Shown: positions 54,900-64,000 of the stretch, piece after piece
Position numbering within the stretch: the stretch's first letter is position 1
Layout of the letters: each line of letters begins with the position of its first letter
Assembly (NCBI GenBank): GCA_021613535.1
Contig: CP075494.1
Span: 3,472,001 to 3,536,000 of the forward strand
DNA length: 64,000 nucleotides
From: Adineta vaga
Taxonomy: Eukaryota > Rotifera
Direction of reading: 5' to 3'
Notes under the pieces: generated by a model
The model's database searches: none
What the model was told of the DNA's origin: nothing
What the model saw: only the letters and a program-made list of their open reading frames with translations
Made by a program: the position numbers and the translations under genes

Positions 54900-55370
54900 A
54901 AATAAAATGTATCAAAGAATGTAGATATGAGTATACAGGAATGATTGTATATCTCTGTTTTAGGAGAGAATACTAGGTACATGCCGCACCATTGTCTATA
55001 TAATCTATTGTTGTTAGTGATTATAGAAAATAATTAAAAAAACTCCTCCATATGATAATGAAGAAGAAGAAGATAAAACAATGTTGCCGAATGATAATAA
55101 TTTGAAAGAAAAGTTCAAAAATGTTTTTTTTTGTGATACTATTTTCGCATACTAAATCAAGAATTAATGAATGAACATGCGAGATAATTCTTAATAGAAA
55201 AACAAATTCATTTAAGCATATAATCAGATAAATAGTTTTCTTCTATTGCATCATCTTAATTCTCTCCTAGTTGATTGTTTCATAGAAGACGAAGCATAAA
55301 GAAGCACTGTTCTAGTCCAAATCGCCCTCAGGCTTCAGACACTACAATTACAAAGAAAACAATTTCACTT
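54900..55370. other. intergenic, no supported gene
   Basis: AT-rich spacer; nothing recognised. Confidence 0.4.
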
Positions 55371-55374
55371 GAGA

Positions 55375-57706
55375 TAATTTTTTTTCTAAATGTTAATATA
55401 TGTGGACATTGACGATGTACTTTCCAAAGTCATTCATTTGTATGTGCTATTACTTGATCTCGTGGATAAAAATGAAGCAATTGAAGAATTCTATCATGAA
55501 ATTGTTCTTCAAATAGATTTCTCGCCTGATAAATACGTAAAATAATGAATTAAATATTGAAATTAATAAATTATGATTTAGTCGTACCCGTTCTATACAA
55601 TCAAGAAAGTTTTTTGATTGTTTTATTGGAGTTATAAATAATTCTTTAAATTTTTCTAATGCTCATACAACTGTATGATCAATCACAAATGGCCAATTTG
55701 CAATACAATCCAATGGAACTAATGTATTGGTGGAATCGTCTGTTGACGAATAGCACTCCGTTAGAAATGGTATAATTACTTGAGTATTTGCTTTTACAGC
55801 TAATGTACCACTATAAACTAATGGCTTTCGATAATAAACACAACGATTATCGATATATTGATCTGAATAAAATCGAAAATAGGAGGAAGTACTTTCATAC
55901 AATACTTACGAGTTTTACGATTATTCGATGTATCAATAATACCATGTAATGATTCGAAAAAATGATCATTATAAATCTCTTCAGTTTTTAGTCCAAAATT
56001 TTCAACATAATCATTAATCGTTATATCTGAATTGATGATTTTGATTACTTCAGCTGCTACTTTGGATTTTATTTTCTAGGAAAAAAGAATCTTTCATGTA
56101 AATTTCCATTTTTAGTAACTTCTTACACCAATATCTGATGAACGATAAAGAAATTATCGATTTAAATTTGCCTTTTTTTATTAAACTTTCATCGGATAGA
56201 AAAATTAAGTTTTCTTTATGACATCCAATACCCATCGCAGCAAAGTTCTTCAATATTTCTCAACCGATAACACCTGCACCAATGTATATATATCTTTTTT
56301 ATTTAAAATAACGAATCTTACTAGAAAATATTTTGATCTCTCTAATTTCTCTTGAAAATCTTCACCAAAAACAATCTCCTGTGAATAATATCGAGATTTT
56401 CTTGTAGATAATGATAAATTCGATTGACTCATATTCTCCGGTAAACATTCAATTGCATCAAAATAAAGAAACTGTTTTATCGGCGTGAAATTTCCTGTTA
56501 TCGCTTTGATTATTTCTCGACTACTAATACCACCGATAACAGTTTGTATTGCACATAGATCTCCTTGACATGTTTTTGAGAATAATTCAATCCAACGTTT
56601 ATTTAACTCGTCGATTATCATTTTTAGACTTAGTTACTTGAAATAGTAAATGTAAATTCGCCGCATTGGACATTTTGGCAAAATCAAAACACAACATTTC
56701 AGGATTAAGTATTGAATCGGAAAAAGATCTCTAAACAGTCGAGATACATGTTTTGACGTCGATACGAGTGTCTACTTACGAAATTTATGACTTCTGATTT
56801 TTTTACTTGTGTTACTATTCCACCAATTTCATAAATATCAAAGATTCTTTTATCATTGATTTTAAATGTATCTTTAATTATCACAGATATCTCGAATTCT
56901 CGCATAATGAAATGTTACATATGAATGATCTTCAAAGCCATGTTTTGTATGTGTTACTATACGGTTATATAATACCTTCTTCATTCTAAATAAGAAAAAA
57001 AATGAAATAATCTATGAAATACTCATTTTGATATAATACATAATTAATATCACTAATCACTTGTGTTAAAGGATCTTCACCATTTGTATCATATGCGGTA
57101 AAATTCTCGCCAAAATCACAAAAGATTTGTCTAGAAAGAAATCGAAGAAAATCTTTCAAATATAATCTTCTTTATTTATCCAAATAAACCTTTCGTATTT
57201 GCATTAATAAATTTAATTCCATATTTATGACAATAATCTCCAATTTTAATTTGATCATCAAATGTTGCATTCGTCAACACACATACCTAGGAAAATTAAT
57301 TCAAAACAAGCAGAATAGAAGAAAGACTAATACATCCACTTTAGTTTTCTCTAGAAATTCTTCATTGACGATTTCAGATGCCCATGTAACATGAACATAA
57401 TCATTTAATTTCAATAATTTCTTATGAGCAATTTCAACTTGATTGCTGTCATCCACATTTATTAGAACTGATTTAACACCACATAAAATAATATTTTTCG
57501 CAATTTCAATTCCGAGTGTACTCGTGGCTGCTACAAGAACATGAGCATTGGTTAAATTAGACATGGCTGCTGATCCTACAGCATAACTAAAATCGATATT
57601 ATGAGATCATTGATTTATTATTGATTGAGAAAAAAAAGAATGTTTACAATTGTCGAGAATAATAATCTTCGTCGATTTCGCAAGATTTTATTGATGATGT
57701 CGACAT
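55375..57706 (-). pseudogene. ubiquitin-activating enzyme E1-like pseudogene
   Basis: ATG 57706 begins exon 1 (EDYYSRQ, intron 57587-57647). Exon 2 gives VGSAAMSNLTNAHVLV and LGIEIAKNIILCGVKSV. Further E1 landmarks follow: CVLTNATFDDQIKIGDYC, GLFG then QIFCDFGENF, HGFEDHSYVTF, GGIVTQVK, DLCAIQTVIGGISSREI, FDAIECLPENMS, FGEDFQEKLERSKYFLV, NRCVYYRKPLVYSGTL, QVIIPFLTECYSS and HRQCPHILTF. Decay signs: the usual 15-residue block after KSVLINVDDSNQ is missing, the donor after GLFG reads ATAAAT instead of GTAAAT, there are several frame changes and stops, and the C-terminal ubiquitin-fold domain is absent. E1 activates ubiquitin with ATP; this copy cannot. Confidence 0.85.
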
Positions 57707-57906
57707 TGCAAATGGTTTTTTCCTTCTATAGGATAGCATAACAATAAACTCAATGTAATAATAATACGTTGAATATCAATTTGGTTAAATAGAATTTATT
57801 TTAAAAGAAGAAAAAACGGATAGGTTAAATAGTCAAGTATAAGAATGAAAAAGAAATGTATATGTTAAAATTTAAGAAAAATTTGAATAATTGAAAAATA
57901 AGAAGT

Positions 57907-60900
57907 TTATGCATTTTGAACAGGCTGATTGCCACCAAAAGCATCGAGATAAACATAACCTCGATGACCTGATTGTGAGCAATCGGCAGCAGCAACACTT
58001 AATACAAAATCATGACCTTTACGTGCAGGATCGATGGATAAATGTTCAACTTGCCACTGTGGTGTATAAAAATATGCACCAGATTGCTGAAAACGTCCAT
58101 CAACACCACCACCAGCATTATAACGAAGATCAATGAGTGCTTCATTAGTTGTAGCATCAGTTAATGTTATTATTACAAGAGAAGATTCAGCTGGGATATG
58201 TCCACCGTTTTCTAAAACAGCTAACCATGCGAAATAAATATCTGCACAAATAAAACCAGCTATTTTCTGAGTTATAAGTGATATATAACCGCCAGAAGTT
58301 AAATCTTCAACCCGCCATGAGTATGTTCCACTATAAACAATATTAGGCATTAGAGAAGTAAGAGTTGGATCTAGACCACTAGTAACTATCTTTGAATGTG
58401 TTGTAGCGATTACTGAATCATACTTATCACCATTTGGTAAATATCTTTGTGGATCTAATACATCTGAAGTTATAGATGAACGACTTCCACCACCAATAAT
58501 CCATCCATCCTGGTTTCCTCTTTCAAAATCACCATTAACAAAGTTTGAAGTAGACGCTGAGAGTCCTATAATATTCATAAACAATTCATATAGAGTTTTC
58601 TTCCATATCTACACACTTTTCTCTTCAATACTCATTCATCTCAAGAAAAAAACCTTTAAAAACAGCTCGACTTACTTGTACAAATACCACTAATACATTG
58701 AACAACATTACAACCATCAGCACAATCTGCATTTACTGTACATGCATTTCCTTCTGTACAAACTGGACATGTTGCACCACCACAATCAATACCTAATTCA
58801 TCTTGATTTTTGATTCCATCAATACATGTTGCTACGCGAAAAAAAGAAAAAAACTATTGAATGAATCTTTTGTTAATACTATAATATATTACCCCAGCAT
58901 ATTCCACCTGCACATGTCTTTCCAGCACAGTCCGCATCGTTCAAACAATTTTTCTTCTCAATACATTTCGTACATGTTGAACCACCACAATCAACATCAG
59001 TTTCTCCACCATTGAATAATCCATCCGTACATGATGGTGCTGTTTTAAACAAAAAGAAGCAAATCAATATTTTCGTCTTTTATGTTTCATAAATTCGAAT
59101 ATTTACGTTGACAAATATCATTGGTACAAAGAACATTGTTACAATCATTATTTTTATGACATTTTTTACCAGAAACACATTTCGGACATGTATTTCCTCC
59201 ACAATCAACGTCTGTTTCATCTCCATTCATAATATTATCCGTACATGATTTAACTATATAGAAGATTATTTTGTCTATTGAATTCGGTTCTCTGTTTTCT
59301 TACCTAAACAAACAGCATTATCACAATGACTACTTTTACAATCATTATTATTTCCACATTTCTTATTAGCATCACATGCAGGACATGTTGTACCACCACA
59401 ATCAATATCTGTTTCATCTGCATTTTTTAAACCATCAGCACATGTTGGTGCTTTAAGAAATCAAATATATTAATAATAAAAAACCATACTATTTTAAATT
59501 TACCTTGACATAAACTATTGGTACATAGAACATTGTCACAATCAAGATTCAATTCACATGTTTTACCGGTTATACATGGTGAACATTGAGTTCCACCACA
59601 ATCAATATCTGTTTCACCTTCATTTTTTTTATTATCAAAACAATCAGGTACTAAAAACAAACAATAAGATCGATCTTGTTTTTCTTCTTCAAAAACAAAT
59701 TCCTTTACCTGAACAAACACCACTTTGACAATTTTTACTCATACAATCGGAATCTAGTATACAATTCTTGTTACTATCACATGCATTACAAGTCGCACCT
59801 CCACAATCAACGTCGGTTTCAAGACCATTTTTCAATAAATCAAAACATGTTGGTTCTATAAGAGATAAAATGAAATTTAATCAATTATAAATATTTCTTT
59901 TACTTTGACAAACATCATTTGTACATAAAACGTCTTTACAATCTCGATTTAAATGACAAACTTCATTTGGATCACATTTTGGACAATACGTTCCTCCACA
60001 ATCAACATCTGTTTCATCGCCATTCATAATATTATCATCACATGATGGAACTAAAATAATAAAAATCTGTTTCAATCTTCCTTTTGAAATTAAGCAAATC
60101 ATATACTTGAACATATTCCATTTAAACAATGTTTACTTATACAATCACGATTAGTCAAACATTTCTTATTATTAATACATGGATAACAAACTGAACCACC
60201 ACAATCAACATCTGTTTCATCACCATTCATTAAATCATCAACACATGTTGCACCTACATTATACAAATCTTAGATTTGATTTTATTCGTTTCATTATCGA
60301 AACATACGTTGACATGTACTATTGATACAAAGTACATTTTTACAATCAGAATTCAAATCACATAATTGACCAGTTTCACATTTTGGACATAGGCCACCTC
60401 CACAATCCACATCTGTTTCTTTCATATTTTTGATTTGATCTTGACAATCCGGTACTAAATAAAATACATAGGAAATATATTTATTGATTATTCGATTAGA
60501 TCATTCAAATCAAATAAATACCTGAACAAATATAATTCTCACAAACTTGACTTTTACAATCACTACTTATTAAACATTTTTTATTATTATTACAAGGATA
60601 ACAATTCTTTCCACCACAATCAATATCAGTTTCATAATTATTTTCCAGACCATCAAAACATGTTGGTTCTAGAAAACAAAAATCAATCGTTTTGCTTTCA
60701 AATCAAATCACAGTTCAACATACTTTGACATGTACTATTCATACAAAGAACATTTTCACAATCACGATTTAATTTACATCGTTTATCAATTTGACATTTT
60801 AGACATTTTTGTCCTCCACAATCCACATCGGTTTCTCTACCATTTTTGATTCCATCATGACAATCAGGTGCTAAAGGAAATGCAATTGATTGATGAATTA

Positions 60901-63071
60901 ATAAAGAAAAAAATCTTTCGAATACCTGAACAAAATCCTCCATCACAATCTTTACTTAAACAATCACGATCTTTGAGACATTTCTTTTTATTATGACATG
61001 GAGAACATTTCATACCACCACAATCAACATCAGTTTCGTTTCCGTTTTCAAGTCCATCACTACATGTTGGTTCTAAGAAGAAAACAATTCATAGAAAAGA
61101 TTTTTTTTCCGAAAAAAAAACAAATTTACTTTGACAAATATCATCGGTGCAAAGAACATTGTTACAATCTCTATTTTCATGACATTTTTGACCTGACTGA
61201 CATTTTCGACAAGTATTTCCTCCACAATCGATATCAGTTTCTTTACCATTTTTGATTCCATCTTGACAATCAGGTGCTAAAAGAAATCAAACTGATTGAT
61301 GAATTAATGAAGAAGAAAATCTTTCGAATACCTGAACAAAATCCTCTTTCACAATCTTTACTTAAACAATCACGATCTTTGAGACATTTCTTTTTATTAT
61401 GACATGGAGAACATTTCATACCACCACAATCAATATCAGTTTCATCATAATTTCTTAATTGATCAAAACATGTTGGTTCTAAAAGGAAAATAATGATATC
61501 GATTTTAATAAAAACAACAAGAAACTTTACTTTGACATGTACTATTCGTGCAGAGAACATTATCACAATCTCGATTTAATCGACAAGTATCACCAAATGA
61601 ACATGTTGGACATTTTATGCCTCCACAATCAACATCTGTTTCATCATTATTCATTTTATCATCATCACAAGTTGCAGCTGAAATCAATAATTATTATTTT
61701 GTTTAATTAAAATCGAAGATCACATTTACCTAAGCATTTTTTATTCGAACAATGTTTACTTAAACAATCATCATCAATTGAACAATCTTTTCGATTTTCA
61801 CATGGTAAACAGCCTTCACCACCACAATCAACATCAGTTTCAGCCGCATTCTTTTTACCATCACAACATGTCGGCACTAGAAAATTCAAATGAAAATATC
61901 CTTTTTATCAAAAACAAAACACAGATTCATTTCGTTCGTCGAGGTTCTTAAACTTTCGCGTTTAACCTTTTCTTTCTATAAATGTTTGCGAAATGCGAAA
62001 AGGGAAAGGTAGTTGCGCGCAAGTTCTCTTTCATAAGCATACTTTTATAATAAGGTGAAGGTTGACGATAATTATTTTGAGAATATGATGACGAATCATC
62101 ATTATCATTTGATAAGTAATGATTTGTATGATATCCATCATCAAATATTCTTTTATGTGAATTAAAACTTGGAATATCCGAATCATGCACTATAAAATTA
62201 GAAAATATTTGTTTGAAAAAACAAAGAAGATAATGTTTACTTGGACCAAGATCATTCAATTTATCGAGATGAAAATTTCGTGAAATTTTTTGTCCATTAT
62301 TTGATAAACTAGCATATCCGGATTTGATTAAATCACCTAATGAATAACGTTTGCCATTTTGAGTTATCAATGAAGGAAAAACATAAACTAAATTCAATGA
62401 AAGATTTTATTTTTATTTTAATCAAGGAATTTGTTTACCATCATCGGATGAATAAATAATTGTTTGTAAATTACGTCGATCAGAAAATATTGGTAAAAAT
62501 GCTAAAGAGAAAATGTTTGTTTTTTTAATTCAATTTTGTATTACTCTTACGAGAGTCATGACGATCATATCGAACAAATGGATAACGAACTCGTTTGTAT
62601 GAAGATTTTCTATCATTGCTATTGGAATCACGAATATAAAAATTTAATGAACCCATTTCACTTCCTTCATCATACTATATGTAAAAGAATTTTTATCGAT
62701 TAAATATCTATCAAAATAAAAACTTACATTGGATGATTTGATATTTAGTAATTGATAATTATCTTTCGTCGAATCTATTTTTAAATAGAAAGATATATAC
62801 ATTTCTTTTATTTTCTTCATTTACTTCGATTTGTCAAATAACGATGAACAAATACTGTGAGAGGAATAAGACTGACTAGAACAGCAAATCCAATTAGAAT
62901 AAAAGGTTTTCTTGGAATCTTTGGACTTAGTGTGCTAAAAGATATTGAAAGCTATTGAAATAACAAAATAAGAACCGAAACCAACCGCGATGATAATATT
63001 TGTTGGTTTTTATTCGCCAATAATTTCTGTTGTTGTTCATCGTGCACAAATGTTATATCATCAGGCTCCAT
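57907..63071 (-). CDS. single-pass membrane protein with 16 ETDVDCGG Cys-rich repeats
   Basis: About 24 exons, roughly 1300 residues. Exon 1 is 62986-63071 (MEPDDITFVHDEQQQ). Exon 2 (62825-62934) carries the signal anchor (FILIGFAVLVSLIPLTVFVH) with no cleavage site, so it is type II. Five further small exons encode a linker (YDEGSEMGSLNFY, VYVFPSLITQNGKRYSLGD, MHDSDIPSFNSH); the exact donor before the first repeat exon is uncertain. Then 16 exons each encode one repeat of about 51 residues: (P/A)-(T/D)-C-x-D-x5-ETD(V/I)DCGG-x2-C-x2-C-x6-C-x4-DC-x3-C-x4-C. Fifteen alternate between two types. The last exon (57907 to about 58566) is a C-terminal beta-rich domain (NGDFERGNQDGW, YLDAFGGNQPVQNA). 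It is probably a cell-surface adhesion or matrix protein. The ETDVDCGG repeat resembles bacterial surface-protein repeats from memory. Confidence 0.85.
58672..61885 (-). repeat. tandem array of 16 one-exon protein repeats in A/B alternation
   Basis: Each repeat exon is about 150 nt with a phase-1 intron of about 50-60 nt on both sides, so units can be added without breaking frame. A-type repeats end C-L-x-D-x-D-C-x-S-K-x-C-x3-x-C; B-type end NRDCxNVLCTNxxCQS. From N to C terminus the order is A B A B ... for fifteen units, then one divergent unit (DELGIDCGG). The duplicated unit is therefore a two-exon A+B pair of about 400 nt. The 3rd and 5th repeats are nearly identical in DNA over the CHNKKKC region, showing recent duplication or conversion. 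Confidence 0.85.
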
Positions 63072-63109
63072 AACGACAAAGAGACTCTCTTTGAATATTG
63101 CTTAGAAAA

Positions 63110-64000
63110 GGAGATTTCATTGACTATTTATACGTCTAAACAGTAATACCAAAAATATCAAAAGTGAGAAAAACAAATGACTGATGATTATAAATCATCT
63201 GATATTTGTTTATTCATCAAAAATCAAAAGGTGTATTTGGGCCTAGTTCTTGACACTGAGCATTCATCAATTTTGATCGATTGTATTTATGGATGATTGA
63301 TAATATTTGTTTGATAATTTATCTATTCATAATATGACAGCTTCTGTTTTCTTTGTATTTATGCAATCATACCTATAGATATAGGTGCTTCGATTATTTT
63401 TTGATTACTAAGGGCATTTATGCCTCGTTTATTGTTATGAATATTTTTCCTATTGATCTAATCGAATACATATATTTTAAATCTTACAGAATTATCAGAT
63501 TTTAGTTGAAATTCACGTCTATGTCCAGGAAAAAAAATCATATATCTCTTTTTTTTCTTTAGGAACATTTGAAATATAAGAAAATAAATTATTTCAACGA
63601 TTAATTTCTCTTTTTGCCTCTCATATGGCGCAATTGATAGGAACAAAGGTAATATACGAGTAATAAAAGAGAATGTGAAATTTATTTGTGTAATTGTTAA
63701 AATAATAGGCAATGGAAATTAGTTATTGCAAAGAAAAGTTCCTGTTAAAAGTTAGAGGAAGAAAACATGATCAAAATCGAAGTTTACATTGTTCATCAAA
63801 TTATTTCGATTGAGTTCTTATCCAACAGAATGAAATCCAGATATTAATTTATGGTAAATAAGTGGACATCCGACATCATCGAATATGCTTGTTCGATGTC
63901 ATCATTTTTTAACAGAAAATAGATTCTTATTGATCAAATGAGTATATGAACTCAACTGAAGAAAGCAAAATGTAAAATAAAATAATGTTGTCTCGAAATC
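63110..64000. other. intergenic, no supported gene
   Basis: Upstream region of the repeat protein gene and beyond. No clear TATA box, gene or RNA recognised up to the window end. Confidence 0.45.

Noticed and set aside
61073-61261. Frame giving a Val/Lys-rich peptide in the repeat array
   Set aside because: It is the wrong frame of a normal repeat exon that reads KETDIDCGGNTC in the gene's frame.

Overview
The window is AT-rich nuclear DNA of a small animal, most likely a bdelloid rotifer. Genes carry many very short GT-AG introns (about 47-70 nt). The gene content fits known bdelloid expansions: LDLa/EGF receptors with a 7TM end, F-box proteins, NHL-repeat proteins, WWE-ADP-ribosyltransferases and a fungal-type MFS transporter. 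The GGGTGTGGGTG strings scattered between genes resemble the TGTGGG telomere unit I recall for bdelloids. Species assignment is inference. No rRNA, tRNA or CRISPR was found.

Layout. 1-10.6 kb: kelch pseudogene, orphan 7TM receptor, Cys-cluster two-exon gene, WWE-ART gene with one stop, and a broken small secreted peptide gene. 12-25 kb: two homologous blocks (about 12.0-15.1 and 20.5-24.5 kb). Each holds an MFS transporter gene, and each MFS gene is broken by a different indel. Between and beside them are a large membrane protein (15.9-18.8), a decayed EGF/7TM gene (19.6-20.2) and a tail-anchored protein gene (20.8-21.7). 25-39 kb: LRR protein, a 468-bp TA-flanked MITE, three paralogues of a four-TM protein (one +, two -, each preceded by a conserved small ORF), an F-box gene and a catalase pseudogene. 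39-54 kb: antistasin-like peptide, TPR relic, 1.7-kaa LDLa/EGF/7TM receptor, NHL protein, a PD-(D/E)XK-like protein with DMR repeats, an orphan membrane protein and an F-box relic. 54-63 kb: 7TM pseudogene, ubiquitin E1 pseudogene, and a 24-exon membrane protein with 16 Cys-rich repeats.

No operon-like or single pathway unites the genes. The region looks like fast-turnover accessory DNA: about a dozen pseudogenes, local duplications and gene conversion. The strongest unexplained structure is a degenerate G-rich/C-rich inverted repeat found about fourteen times between genes. The strongest candidate new protein is the nuclease-like gene at 48.8-50.6 kb. All family calls come from reading the sequence; no database search was run.
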